Shown: positions 1-11,919, numbered from the stretch's first letter. The stretch is 64,000 nucleotides of DNA from Phytopythium helicoides (GCA_024867545.1 JANFNE010000057.1:1-64000); one strand, 5' to 3'. Notes: generated from the letters alone by a model not told the origin. Program-made: numbers and translations.

Positions 1-2
1 CT

Positions 3-68
3 CAACTGCAGGCGGCTGTGGCGGCAGCGGGGGCAGCCGTCAGTGCTGCCGGGGACCGCATCGTGTAG
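3..68 (+). CDS. possible 3' end of an upstream gene
   Basis: An open frame enters from the left edge and stops at the TAG at 66-68. The 21 visible residues are alanine-rich and end in a short charged tail (GDRIV), which could be the C-terminal helix of a gene lying mostly outside the window. GC-rich sequence often gives such frames by chance, and the other five frames were not clearly worse. Treat it as a candidate partial gene only. Confidence 0.25.
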   Translation, partial: QLQAAVAAAGAAVSAAGDRIV

Positions 69-170
69 TGGGGGAGGACACGTGTAACATGGACAGCTTG
101 AAGCTAATTATGGTGCTGCGATCAGACTGCATCGCTGTTAAACCACGTTTTCCTGGCCACGAACCTCGCC

Positions 171-2623
171 ATGACGGAGCCCAAGCGGCCCACGCGTGCG
201 GGCTCGCGACGCATGTCGATTGCAGTGACGCCGAGCCACGTGCCCAGTTTGCAACAACCGCCGCAGCCTCCGGTTAATGGTGAGCGACGCAAGACCAACG
301 TGTCAACCACCGCACTGGTGGCGACGGCAGCTGTGGCAGTGCTGCGCCGCTCGCTTTCGGGCTTTCGATCGAGCCGCGACCTGCGCTTCGAGGTCTACGT
401 GGTGTGCTGTGGTCGTCCTCGCCATCGACTTAATGTGTCGCGCACCATGACGCTCATCGCACTTCAAGCCATGGTGCAGCGCGAACTCGGCGTGCCATAC
501 CAGGACCAGCGGCTATTTCTCTTTGGCGACGAACTAGAGGGCGATGACGAGCTTGCCGTGTATGGTGTTACACCAGGCTGCGAATTCACGCTCAAGGTTC
601 GAAAGCGCCACCGAAGCATCAGCGACGTGTTCCGATGCGTGAAGACCATCCAGTTCAAGCCATCGGCTGGGGCAGACGACTATTCCGTTGTCGAAGTCGT
701 TGCGCCATTGCCGCCGCTACCAGTTGTGCTGCGTCGGATCTTTCTCATCATCTCGTATCTTACGACACTCGATCGACTGCAAGCCAAGCGCACGAACAAT
801 CGAGTCTGGCGAGCTGATCCGTTTGCGAGAGCAGAGGAGATTGTACACCCAGACGACGAAACTGCTGGACGCGACGGCAGCAACAGTCCACGATCACCAG
901 TGTCACCGCGTCCAGTAAAGTCTTTTTCACTCCCCAGCACACCACAAGCATCTTCTCAATTGAAGGCTAGCTCGCCTCCATCGGTTCTCGCGAAGACCCA
1001 TACTTCAAATCAGCAGACAGCAGAAACTCCACACTCATTCGTGCTGCAGCAAGCACAAGCCGACCAGCGGCTGATCATCCACGGCGGCCCATCGCAGCTC
1101 GCAGCTCAGCTCAATGTCCCGCTGCATCTGAAGGCACCGCCAGACTCTCGAGCACCTTCAGCCATTCGTCAGATCCGGCGATGGCTTGCCACATTGAAGT
1201 ATTTCCTCGACGCCAAAGTGCCCGACTCGGTGCTCTATGAAATTGCGCGAGCTGCCACATACGTAGCGTTTGAGCCTGGACAATTTATCTTCCGGCAGGG
1301 CGACCCTGGCGACTTTTTTTACATCCTTATCACGGGCTGTGTTTCACTTGCAGCATACGGGAATGGCCACTTCGCGACCATGACACCCGGTGCCTGCTTC
1401 GGAGAGATCAGTCTTCTTGAAGCCCGCAGCTTGAGGTCAGCAAGTGCTAACGTGAGCTTTGCGACACCGTTGGCTGAGCTCGCACTCGTTCCTGGTGATG
1501 TCTATCGGAGATTTATCAATCCTTTTAAGCAAGCCGTGCTTCAGAACAACGAACACGCGTTGTTTTCCCTCCCGCAGCTTCGTGGACTCCCTCCAACAGC
1601 GCTCACGCACCTTGCGTATGGTATGAAGATGGTCACTGTTCGTCCAGGAAAGCGCCTCATCCGGCGTGGAGACGTGATCAAGGTTCTTGTACTAATCATC
1701 AAAGGTTCTGTCAAAGTTTCGTCCTCACCTAACAGCGGTACAGGGCTCGCCCCAACCTTGATGAGGCGTCAGAGCCGAATGGATCATCCCGCTTACGTAA
1801 GCTCTGCGTATGTGATCCCGAAAATGGGCGTCGCCTAACATTTTCTGCTCACTCGCAGCGGGTCGTGAGTGTCGTCAACGGTCCAGCAGCATTTGGACAA
1901 GAAGGTGCGCTGAGCAACAGCCCAACACCAGCCCCGTGGGACGTTGAAGCCATCGACTTGTGTTCGCTTGTGTGTATCCGTGCCGATGTCGTCTCCATCT
2001 TTCTGCAGCCATGCCACGAGGCAGTGCGAGCCCTGCTGGCTGAACACCGTAATCGAATCCTACAGTTCGAGAAGCGCTTCGCTGCGTATCAGCCTTCAGT
2101 GGCGCCTTCACGCCCAAGCTTTCGGAAAAAGTCGTCTCTGCATTTCATCAAGATACAGTCAGAATCTCCGTCGACTCCCGATGGACGTGGCGGCATTGTG
2201 TTCCCGAAGATTCTGCAAAAGGAAGAAGGTGAGCCTGGCGAGCCCATCGTCCCAAAGACTTCCGACTCCACCAAAAGTGATCGAAGGCGGGGAGCAACTC
2301 CAACAGTATTGGAACCGAGACGACCGTTTACTTCGCCTGACTCGTTCTTGCTGTCATCGAGGTGCGCGGCTCGACAAGACGCTTTCTTGCATCGAGCATT
2401 GCCTTTCGCACCGATTCTGTCGCTGCAAGAACAAATTCGCTTTGCGTCGTTTTCACAACAGCTTAGTTCGAAGAGAGAGGAGCAGGCTACTGAGCGTGTT
2501 AGTGCGCTGCTAGATGGACTGCGTCGACTTGAGCCCGAGGAAGTGCAGCTAGCCGCAACCTCGCCGTGTAGCGAACCCAACGATACGCATTTTTACTTTG
2601 AAGCCGCCTCATTGACCAAGTGA
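171..2623 (+). CDS. Ubiquitin-like plus tandem cyclic-nucleotide-binding domain protein
   Basis: Two exons, 171-1796 and 1859-2623, give 796 residues. The 62-bp intron (donor GTAAGC at 1797, acceptor CGCAG at 1854-1858, branch-like CTAAC before it) is phase 0 and removes a stop. Residues about 72-145 look like a ubiquitin-fold region (RLFLFGDELEGDDELAVYGV). Residues about 352-450 are a cyclic-nucleotide-binding domain with FRQGDPGDFFYIL and the phosphate-cassette-like FGEISLLEARSLRSAS. A second, weaker domain (PGKRLIRRGDVIKVLVLIIKG) is split by the intron. There is no kinase, channel or exchange domain, so it is not a standard PKA regulatory subunit (no pseudosubstrate site seen). It may be a cyclic-nucleotide-responsive scaffold. 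Domain calls are by pattern; the function is inferred. Confidence 0.8.
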
Positions 2624-2770
2624 GCTTACTGCTGTATCGACTGTTCCTCTAATGTATTGTTGTTTCCTCCCTCATTGTTAGTGTCAGGGAGTATGCACAC
2701 GCAATCGACAAGCAAGCGTAGATGTCTGTAGTTGACCCTATGGCTTCATTCAAACGTGTACCCGCCAACA

Positions 2771-5700
2771 TCATGCTTCTCTACGGACGTAGAACAGCAC
2801 GTAAGCGCGAGGCGTGACTGCGCGGTCTGCGCTCGTCTCACTCGTGAAGCTGTCGTTGAAACTGAACCAGCGATTGTTCTCGGGGTTCTTGGCCACAGCC
2901 GTGTAATGTCCTCCGCCAAGTCCACCGGAGTGCTCCGACACTGCAAACAAGTCGTACACTGGCGGCTTACCCTCGTCCACGGGACCCACGACGTAGTCAG
3001 AGAGATCCAGCTCCTCGATCGGGAATTGCACGAGCTTGGTGATCTTGTCGCGATGTAGGTAGAACGAGCTCTGCGCGTACCGGAATCGCTTGAGGTGCAC
3101 GATCAGCACGTTTGGCATCGAGAACAAATCGAACTTCTTGAATGCGCGCACGTGCTGTTTGCACTTGGGGCAGTACCATGTGTCTGTCGGCTCAAGCTGC
3201 TCGCGCTCTGTGAACTTAGCCAAACAATCCGACAGAGTCACTTCTTTTGGAGCTTCAGCTGCCGACTTGATGCTCAGGTTCTTCATCGAGTCATGCAACT
3301 CAATGCGCTTTGCTGAGTCCTCGTCGTAGCCCTGCTGGTACCCATAGCGGCTCCATTCAAGTGTGAAGCTGATTGGCTTGTCCAGAGTTTCGAGGATATC
3401 AGCAGCACTGTCCTCATCCGACGGCACGTTACTCACATACGTCGTTGCTCCAGTTGGTGCAGTCACATGGAGCCGGTACGGCATTTGTTGCTCTTCGTCC
3501 GCTGCTGAGATCTCACCGTCTTTCGCTGCGACCAAGCGATGCACAATACGCCAGACTTTGCGATGCACGTCAGCCTTTGTCGAATCTCGTTCGATTGACA
3601 CTAGAAGTGGCGTGTTGAACAACTCCACTTCAACGCGACGCTGCTTCGGGCTCGCGCCGTAGATGTCGTCCCCGTCTTCTGCTGGGTCCATGACACGTCG
3701 GTCGACAGGGGAGGATGCTGGCGCTTGGTGAAGCAACCCCACGAGCTTCATGGGTTTGGCAGTGTCGATCGAGCCGTTCATGGAAAAGCGCATCGAACTG
3801 GGCGGACGCACAAGCGAAGACCCAAACTCGTACTCGGTTACAGGAAGCTCCAGCTCGTAGGCATGGAGCACACCCTCTCGCACACGCTCCAGGGAAAGGC
3901 CATCGCCGTAAGCCTTCACGATCCGATGGTTCCACACGTCAACGAAAAAGAGGCGCTCTGCTGGAACCTCCGACAACTCGCTGAGCTTGGACTTGACGTC
4001 GCGCAAGCACCCGCCATCCTTGTCAACGCGCACCGAGTACCGAGTCGGGATGTTGCCGTTTGCCCAGAAGAGCTGCACTTGCACGTCAGTGAAATCTTCG
4101 CTCGGAATTGGCACTGACAGACTCATGAACGGGTCAAAAGTCACCGACTCGTTGCCACATTCTGGGTTCGAGCACGTCACGTGACTTCGCAGCTGGCCCA
4201 TGAAATTGTCCACGATAACACTGTCGTTTCGGCGCAGATACTGTTCCCACTCCTCGCGTGCAACTTCTTCGTCCTTTCGGCCGTTTGCCTCGACAGGTGT
4301 TGTGTACGGCTTCTGTTTAACGCGATTGAGGTCTTCGTGGAGTCCATCGAGCAAGAAGTTCATTACTTCTTGGCTGTCCTGCTGTTGGTACCCAGCAAAC
4401 TGCGGCGCATACTGTCCGATCACGCTCTTTAGCGACGTCGGTGAAATAATTGAGTACTCGCCACCCCAGATCTTCTTCATGAGGCTGGCAAACTCGATTG
4501 CGATGGAGCCCTTCATGCCGAGTGGGTTATCTACGTTGATATCATTTGCAAATCGGAGCTTCTTGGTCTCAGGGTCAATCGCAAGAAAGTAGTCTTTGAG
4601 AGGCGGGGTGTTGATCAAACATTGGAGCATGCTGTTGAGAAAGCACGTGTTGCCCAGGTTCTGCAGTCCGACGACACCTGTGAATTCCGGCTTCCCACGT
4701 CCATGTTCGTAGCTGTAGTCCCGACTGTACCGATTCTGCAAGGCCGATGCGGATGGCGTCGTGGCGACGATCGCTGTCGTCGCGTTGGACGCCTTGTGCG
4801 TTCCTGGCGGACACAGCATCTCATCTTGTGCGTCCACCCACTTCTTCTCTCCATCCACTTCGACATGAATGCGAAGCCCGCTGCCTTCTGTCCCTTCTCC
4901 TTCGCCGGTGGTCTCAACCTCGAGAACACGCCCATTGCGCCAGTCTGGGTAAGACTTGTTAGGGAGAGTGTAGCCGACCTGTACGTCGTCGCCAACACGG
5001 AAGGCGCGCCAGTCAGGCAACATGGTATGCGACCGCTCGATGCGCGTTGAGAAGCGCTCCAGCCATTCATCCCACTTGGACGTCCAGCCGCGGTAGTGCA
5101 CCTTGACGCGCTTTTTGTCCGTGTCGATAACACGAGACTCGTACCTGCGCAGAAGCAAGTTGGCATACACGGATGAGTCCCACACATGGATAATCCAAGC
5201 AACATCACCAACCCACCACTTGTTGTCCGTATCCTTGGCGTCAACGAGATCGCCGACCTTCAGCTCGCACCGCCAGGCGTTTTCAACCGCCCACGTGTAA
5301 AACCGTCCGAGCTGCCACTCGGGCGCTCCGTCACCATAGCGCGTCTCGATCAGCAAGTGGTGGAACTTGGCCTTGCCCTCATGGTAGTCGCGCGCCTCGA
5401 GCTTCAGATCGCCCACGCGCACAATCGAGCCCGAGTCGACTTCAACGCCAGGCTTGTCCAAAGGCGTCCACGGCGCGTCCTCGTTCAGGCGGAAGCACAC
5501 GCGGACTGCTTCGTGCACGTTGCTCTCCGTGATGCCGGGGAAGTAGTGCGCTGCGCGGGGCTTCATGGCCTCCCAGATGCGCTGCTGCAGCTGTTGCAGC
5601 CCCATGTCCTCGCTCGCGAGCACGACCACCGGAGTCTTGGCTTCGTTTCCGTCGTCCGCCTCAACAGGCTCCTCAAGCCCGTTCGTCCACACGAGCAGCT

Positions 5701-6244
5701 ACAAAGATCGCACGCCAGCCCCCGGTGAGCACCTTCCGCGAGGTCTCTCCTGCCAGTCGACCTCACGCACCTGGAAGGCGACGGGGTATACGTCGACCAC
5801 AAGCTGCCTGGCGGGTCCTCGCGCGACCACTCTGCGCGCGATCTCCCAGTCGTATCCGTACTCGTGGGACAGCAGGTTCCACACGCGCTGGCTCACGAGT
5901 CGGAAGTCCTTGCCCTCCGCCTGCATCCACCCTTTTCCGTCAGCTCCTCTCGCGCCATCGCGAGCCACACGCACGCACGCACGCACCAGCATGGGCCGCA
6001 GCACGGCGACGCCACGCGCCTTGCAGCTGAGCGCGAGCTCGAGCAGCGGCGCGTTGGCCACGCGCGGCGCGCCTGCGTCCAGCGCCTCGTCCGACTCCTC
6101 GTCCGTCAGCGCGGGGCCCTCGCTGTCGCTGCCGCCGCCGAGCGCGCGCCGCCACCAGCCCGCGGCCACCAGGAACCAGTCGTCGCCCTCCGCCAGCGCG
6201 TCCTCGCGCAGCAGCAGCTCCAGCGCCGCGCCCGACGTCGGCAT
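2771..6244 (-). CDS. DUSP/tudor-knot ubiquitin carboxyl-terminal hydrolase (USP family)
   Basis: Cysteine protease that removes ubiquitin from proteins. I read four exons on the minus strand: 6244-5987, 5920-5771, 5698-5217 and 5144-2771, giving 1,087 residues. Order: an N-terminal DUSP domain (DDWFLVAAGWWRR ... DFRLVSQRVWNLLSHEYGYDW), a chromo/tudor-knot-like region (VKVHYRGWTSKWDEW), then the catalytic UCH domain. The Cys box GLQNLGNTCFLNSMLQCL places the nucleophile at about C464; the His box GGGHYTAVAKN gives about H1043; a CxxC pair (WYCPKCKQH) fits the usual zinc site. Introns 1 (66 bp) and 3 (72 bp) are multiples of three without stops, so a plain frame reads through them. They are called introns because a paralogue at 55.9 kb has introns at the same places. 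The start at 6244 is the first ATG close to the DUSP domain. The gene is divergent from the RNase T2 gene, 220 bp away. Confidence 0.9.
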
Positions 6245-6464
6245 CTCGGCCGCCGATGGCTCGTCGAGGGCTCGCGCCGCGTATGCGAACGAACCCCGAC
6301 ACGACACGCGGCGGTTAAGTACCGCGCCTTCCACACCACGTATGTACCCGAAGCGAAAGCCGACATAAAAAGACTTCTTGGTAGTCAATATCGATTTTAA
6401 AGCGACTACCGGATAGTCAATACTGTTAATCGCCGCGCCACTCGAGATCTTCTGGCACCCCCTC
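6245..6464. promoter_or_regulatory. shared intergenic promoter region, USP / RNase T2
   Basis: These 220 bp separate two divergent start codons and must hold both promoters. The stretch 6380-6440 is AT-rich against GC-rich flanks. No specific element was identified. Confidence 0.5.
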
Positions 6465-7250
6465 ATGAGCAGCTCCCTGGCGCTGCTGGCCGTGGGCCTC
6501 GCGGCGGCTGCGGCGGCCCCTGGCGCCGCTGGAGACGCGCGCGGCGCAGTGTTCGACGCGTCGGTGGCGCGTCTGGCGCCTGCCGCGCCCGCGTTCGACC
6601 TTTACGTGCTGGCGCAGAGCTGGCAGCCGCAGTTCTGCGCCGGCTCCAAGTTCCCAGGCTGCGCGGCGCCGCGCGAGTTCTGGCGCTCGCACTTCACGCT
6701 GCATGGGCTTTGGCCGGAGCGAGAGAGCGCGTCGCCGCCCAGCTTCTGCTCCGGAGAGACTTTCGACGCCGCGCAGGTCGAGCGCGCGCTCGGACTCGAC
6801 GCGCTCGTGCAGTTCTGGCCAAACGTCAAGGCCGCGGAGGGGTCCAGCGACTACGCGGGCTTCTGGCAGCACGAGTGGACGCGCCACGGCACGTGCTCGG
6901 GGCTCAAGCAGGTCGACTTCTTCGTGCAGGCCGTAGGACTCGAGCGCAACGCCTCGCTAGCGCCCACGCCAGCCATCATCCAGGAAAACGTCGGCCGCAG
7001 CATCAGCACCTCGGCGCTGAGAGCCGCCTTCTCGCTCCCGCACGCTGACAACGCGGATGCCTCACCCATGGCATCGGCGGCGGCGGTGCTCAAGTGCGTG
7101 CGGGGAGATGCGCTCTCGCAGGTGTACACGTGCTGGGAGAAGAACGCGGCCAATGAGCCTGTGGCTCGGCGTGCGTGCCCAGCGCATGTCATCCGAGAGG
7201 ACACGTGCTTCAAGGGCAATGTACGGATCCCGGCCTTCCCGAATGCTTGA
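6465..7250 (+). CDS. Secreted RNase T2 family ribonuclease
   Basis: An acid endoribonuclease that cleaves single-stranded RNA through a 2',3'-cyclic phosphate; family members are secreted or vacuolar. The protein has 261 residues and one exon. The N-terminus is a clear signal peptide (MSSSLALLAVGLAAAAAAPG). CAS I is FTLHGLWPE with catalytic H80, and CAS II is FWQHEWTRHGTC with H136, E137 and H141, so all catalytic residues are present. Several cysteines (C58, C66, C95, C144 and C-terminal ones) fit the disulfide pattern of the family. Length is normal for T2 enzymes. It is transcribed away from the USP gene and followed by a long gene-poor stretch. The role (nutrition, RNA turnover or host interaction) cannot be told from sequence. 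Confidence 0.95.
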   Translation: MSSSLALLAVGLAAAAAAPGAAGDARGAVFDASVARLAPAAPAFDLYVLAQSWQPQFCAGSKFPGCAAPREFWRSHFTLHGLWPERESASPPSFCSGETFDAAQVERALGLDALVQFWPNVKAAEGSSDYAGFWQHEWTRHGTCSGLKQVDFFVQAVGLERNASLAPTPAIIQENVGRSISTSALRAAFSLPHADNADASPMASAAAVLKCVRGDALSQVYTCWEKNAANEPVARRACPAHVIREDTCFKGNVRIPAFPNA

Positions 7251-10200
7251 TCCGGCGAGCCTGCATCTCGCAAACGATCAAGAACCTTGTCATGTCTTGC
7301 TGTATGATAACCCGACGCCACAACATAAAACACCACGAGACGCAAGCTGCACGCCACCTCAATCGGCATCGGCTGCGGTGAAACTTGGCGCTGAATTTGT
7401 AGCAGGGATAATCGCGGGACTTGTATGAAAGCCCAATCCAGCTGATGGATAGCTTCACCTCGCATTTTGCACCTTATCTTTCTTTTTTCACGCCTCGATT
7501 CGTTGCACTCGATAGCGCAACCGTAGCTTGGAATGCAAAACCTTCACTTCACGTTTTGAACGCAACGATGTTGATATCACCGAGCAAAATGGAGTCCAAT
7601 GCTTGCTGAAACCGAGCTATCTATGGATTGGCTTGTACTTTCACAATCCGAGTCTTTGAGAGAAATATAGTAGCACACCATCCATCACAAAGCACCCAAG
7701 AGGAAAACATGCATGTTTCCGCTTCGGGTCTTGCTGGCTCGCAATTTCTGTTTTGGTGTGAAAAGCTAAAGGTGAATAACGCATGGCTTGCTATATCGGA
7801 GAGAAAACAAGGCGTGAAGATACAAACGACTATTTTGTGGACTCGATTTCAAAATGCTGCAAGAGAATTCGATTCTGCTTCCACCTGAACAACACCCCAA
7901 GACAAGATGCATAGAGCATGGTGTGTGAAATCTCCTACGCCGTATCAGTCTCAACCAAATGCTGATATCTCACTTGTAGCTGTCAATCAACAATGGCTTG
8001 CGAACACGAATCTGTACGAACCATTCCTCTAACTACGCAAAAGTGCTCACTTACTGCCTAATCTACTTCTAGGATTAATTAACACCAGAAAGTTGCCCTT
8101 GCCGCGGCGAATGCTTTCAGTCTTGACATCTATTTAGACTGAGAGGACTGAGCGCCTCAGCAGCGATTCACTATCAGGACGAAACAAATTGCGATGGCCA
8201 CTTGCATTCCTTGATCTCGTTGCCATTTCGATCCGCTACGGGGTCAAACCTGCCCCGTTGAGCACTTTCAAAGCCACCAGAACCAAGAGGAGAGATCGGG
8301 TAAGCGACAATTAGGAGAACGAGGCAGAGCGTGTTGTAAAAGGGTGTCTGGATATCCAGATTCACTCTCTTCTCCGTTCAAGCTCACTACATGTATTCAA
8401 TTTTAGCTTTCTCCTTTAGATACCATGCTATTCTGCGATGTAAGTGATGCTCTTTGTCGACGTTCACAAAGCAACGAGCAGATCTCGTTGAGGAAACTTG
8501 TTTCAAGATCCCGATCTTTCCCGAATCCCTGATTCAGTCAGACAGAACCAGGATGCTGCAATTCAGCCATCCTCGACTCCATTACACACAGCAGCCTCAA
8601 CTCGTATGCTCCCTCAGAATGTAGCGTACGTACGGGTCAGTGGCGAACTCTGCAGCGCAAAGAAGGGATTGTTGTGTGGGTTGCTCTCCTTCAACTCACA
8701 CAGCTCACTCGAGATCCCAGCTCTCCATCAGCTGGATGGTTTTTGCCTACAGAAACTGAATCGTCTTGTCCTTTTGGCCAGGATCTCTTGGGCTTTGCTG
8801 TTGCATGTTATGGACCCCGTTTGACGCATGCGGACTCAACTTCGACGCCCAGCTCTGTGCGCAACCCACTGCTCAGTGTACAGTACTCGTGCTTCAATTG
8901 TGTAGTCTGTGGCCGCGTCGTTGAAAAGCTTACGCATCAAAGCAAGAGTAAACCTGCATTGCGGCTCGAAATTTACGCAATTCTTCCTTGCTCGCAACTC
9001 ATTTCGATCCCAAACTAAGGATTATGGTTTTGGATCGACAACCAAGAGATCGGAATCGGATTTTTGTAAGTAGCTTATACTATCTCGAGTGTCGATACGC
9101 CTTCAAACACGTAGGCACACTGCTATGGGCAGGAATGGTGCATGTGTAGTTGTTGGAGCTGGGACAAGAAAAACCGTACGGAATGTTTACTTTTGAATTG
9201 CTGGATCAACTTTTTGACGCAAACTCTGCAATGCTCAATCAACATTTTGACAGCAATACTCAGCAGAGAGCAAAATGCTCAGCACGACGTGCTCATGAAA
9301 GCGATTGAGCACTGAAATCCGATTTTGCTTCTCAACTGTCTATGTCAATGAAAGTACAAGAAGCTCTAATGCGAGGCGCGATCGTGCAGAGCCTCCCCAT
9401 TTTCGGGCTCCTTGCGCTCTTTTTTGCTGTCAACGATTGCTGCTCTCATCGCGCACACGCCATCAATTCAGTCGTGACGCCTCTCTCCTCGATTTGAAAC
9501 AGAGCGGGACTTTCCTATCAAATCCACATGTCTGTTGTTTCTCATCCCTCACGCCCAGGACTTGCCGTCAGCTCCACCTGTAGACGATAGCATCTGGGTG
9601 GACACGAGCATGACGTGCGGATCTTGGTGCTCCCAATCTCCTGGTCCGTTCAGCCAGCTGGAAATGCAGCAATACCGCGACCATCCAAGAACTGATGCTC
9701 CATATGACGATAACCCTGAGGCAACGCCTCGCCACCACACCGCATCACACAGCAGGTAGGGTATGAAATCTGGTCACGGAATCTTTAGTAGGCGTGACTT
9801 ACACGATCGCCCATCGGAGCTGCTTCTCGCCATTGCTCACCTGCAACTTCAGGCTGCAACTCACAAATCCCGCTTGGTCGCCCACGAACGGCAGACACGC
9901 CAATTCTCCGTGAATCTGTGTGCCGGCCTTTACGCTGCATGTGCTGTGCCAGACTGTCTGCCTGCCCGCATGTTCCTGGGCTTTGCTGTCGCCCAGGTGA
10001 CGATCGACTGCTGGCATGGAGCACAAATCACCCGATGGTGTAGTGGGTGTGCACGCAACCGATTGCTTCGTGTATGAGCCGCTTCGAGTGATATCCAGCG
10101 ACTGCAGCGATCGCTTCACACTTCTGGCTGTCTGGTCGTGGCCCTTTGCTGCCCGCATTTCACCATCTCGAGCGCCGTCGTTGAGCAGCAAATCCCGAGT

Positions 10201-10815
10201 GAACTGACCAATGGACCTGTAAAACCGCAGAAACGAGGCGCCCGAGTTGATGCCGCCGGCTGGCAGCAGACGAAGGGCAAAGTCGAAGTCTCCGCATCGA
10301 TCACGCAACCTGCGATGGCATTGCCTACTGGCTCAACTCGCACGCCACTGCGCCGATCCGCGTTGCCGTGCCTGGGCCTGTCGCGGTGCGCGATTTGAAG
10401 TGCCGCAGTTATCTCCGGCGGGGATTAGGATTTGCGATTTGTTCGCCGGCTCGTGGGCGAACTCTTTGCCTCGTTTGCGTGATTCATGAGTGAGTCGTGG
10501 CCATGCTCCATGCTGTGAATCATCAGTCGGCAGTGGAACTGCGCTGTGGAGCAATGCACCGTTGCATAGTGCGCGAGCCGACAACTAACTATAGGTTGGG
10601 CAGGCAGCTCCTGCGAAAAAGCGTAAGCAGGAAGCTGCTATCGACACATGCCTTGAATCATCGTCATACATAAGCATGTTAATGTTCCCATTAGACTACG
10701 TTGATGCGACGCTACCTGCACGCTACCGACAGCTAGACTCGAGTCGGTGGGGCCGTACGCGCCACCGCTCTACCAATACATAGGAGTATACACAGCAAGC
10801 TCGATGACCGAGCGT
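7251..10815. other. 3.6-kb gene-poor stretch, no recognised gene
   Basis: No frame here matches a family I know. The most gene-like pieces are a 169-codon minus frame at 10308-9799 that runs directly into a strong GTAAGT donor, with a further minus frame at 9740-9549 that could be its next exon; a competing plus frame at 9535-9759; and a minus frame at 8365-8174. None has a convincing domain. The left part (7.4-9.3 kb) is AT-richer than its neighbours. A short inverted repeat (GTTCGCC...GGCGAAC) lies near 10440-10465. It may hold decayed genes or long untranslated regions. Confidence 0.5.
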
Positions 10816-11694
10816 CTAGGACGTCATGGATGCACGCACGAGAGACACTCGCAGCGGTGGCAGCACCGAGGCCATGGGCGGCGACGGCGACGCCGTGAAA
10901 CTGCGGCGACGGCCAGCCATGAGCAGGGCGTGGGCGTGGCTGTCCATGGGCTGGTGGGTGAAGCGGGCCAGCTTGCTGGGCGACTGGCGCTCGTGGTATG
11001 TGACCTGGGGCGCCGACAGCTCGGCCGTGTGGAGGGCGGCGCTGACGACGTCGTTGTAGCTGCGCTTGCGGCCGAGCACGGCCGGCAGCGAGGCGACGGA
11101 CGACGGTGAGGCGTCAAGCTTGGCGTCGGTCTTGGCGTTCATGTTGCTGGCGTTGTGGTGGGTGTTGCCTGCCTCGAGTGCCTCCTCCTCCTCGACGCTG
11201 CGGACGAAGGCGGCTCGTAGCACGAGCAGCTGTCGCTTGGCGTGCTCGCGAGCGGCGAGTGCGGCTGGCGAGTCCTGGGAGCACGGGTAGTATGCCCTGC
11301 GTCCGATCTTTGGGTTGATCTTGATGCCTGCGAAGACGGAGCCCGGCAGCAGCTTCTTGGAGATGCGCATGGGGTCGCAGTGGAGCTGCTGGGCCAGGAA
11401 TCCGCGCAGCGTGGTGCCGTACTGGATGGCGAGCAGCCCCTCGCAGAAGAAGGAGATCAGCGCAGCAGCGTAGTCCTCTTCGGCCCTGGTCCATTTTCCC
11501 CTGCGCAGCGCGCCGCTGAGCACGCGCTCGTCCTGGAACACGGGCGTGGGCGCCGCCACCATGGGCATCGCCGGCAGCAGGTGCTGGCGGAGCTCATGCG
11601 ACGCGCGCAGCGATGGCAGCACCACCGGCTTGAGCTGAGGCGAGTGGAGCTGCTGCGGGGCCACAGCGAGCGAGGGCAGCTGTGACATGGTCAT
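10816..11694 (-). CDS. Stramenopile-type unknown with GKWTxxEE...PMRISKK domain
   Basis: Of unknown function; 292 residues from the ATG at 11694. The frame stays open further upstream, but the extension is compositionally unlike protein and overlaps a cluster of regulatory-looking palindromes. Residues about 65-135 form a conserved-looking block: GKWTRAEEDYAAALISFF, a GTTLRGFL segment, then CDPMRISKKL. From memory this pattern recurs in many diatom and oomycete proteins. The leading GKWTRAEE resembles the start of a Myb/SANT helix, so nucleic-acid binding is possible but not shown. The C-terminal part is Ala/Ser-rich and low in structure, ending with basic stretches. It is a single exon, isolated between two gene-poor stretches. 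Confidence 0.75.
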   Translation of the reverse strand: MTMSQLPSLAVAPQQLHSPQLKPVVLPSLRASHELRQHLLPAMPMVAAPTPVFQDERVLSGALRRGKWTRAEEDYAAALISFFCEGLLAIQYGTTLRGFLAQQLHCDPMRISKKLLPGSVFAGIKINPKIGRRAYYPCSQDSPAALAAREHAKRQLLVLRAAFVRSVEEEEALEAGNTHHNASNMNAKTDAKLDASPSSVASLPAVLGRKRSYNDVVSAALHTAELSAPQVTYHERQSPSKLARFTHQPMDSHAHALLMAGRRRSFTASPSPPMASVLPPLRVSLVRASMTS

Positions 11695-11832
11695 GGCGAG
11701 CGGAGCGATGCTGGAGACGAGGGTGGAGCAGCGCAAGTTGCGGAATGAGCCGCAGCAGTTGACGGCGCCACGAGGGACTTGGACGGCAGGCTGCAGATCC
11801 GGGTCGTAGCTCTTGGCCGGCGGGCTGCTACC

Positions 11833-11919
11833 TACGGTACGCGCCGTACTGTACTGTAGGTCGCAGCGGTGTACAGTACGTGGAAGGGACAGGCGGCGGC
11901 GTGAGGCAATCGTACTGTA
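11833..11919. promoter_or_regulatory. cluster of TACNGTA palindromes upstream of the PMRISKK gene
   Basis: Five copies of the palindrome TACNGTA occur in 87 bp: TACGGTA at 11833, TACTGTA at 11847 and 11852 (overlapping), TACAGTA at 11872 and TACTGTA at 11913. They lie 140-225 bp before the start codon at 11694. By chance such a 6-base-specified site is expected about once in 4 kb, so the density is notable. It looks like a binding site for a dimeric factor. Confidence 0.6.
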
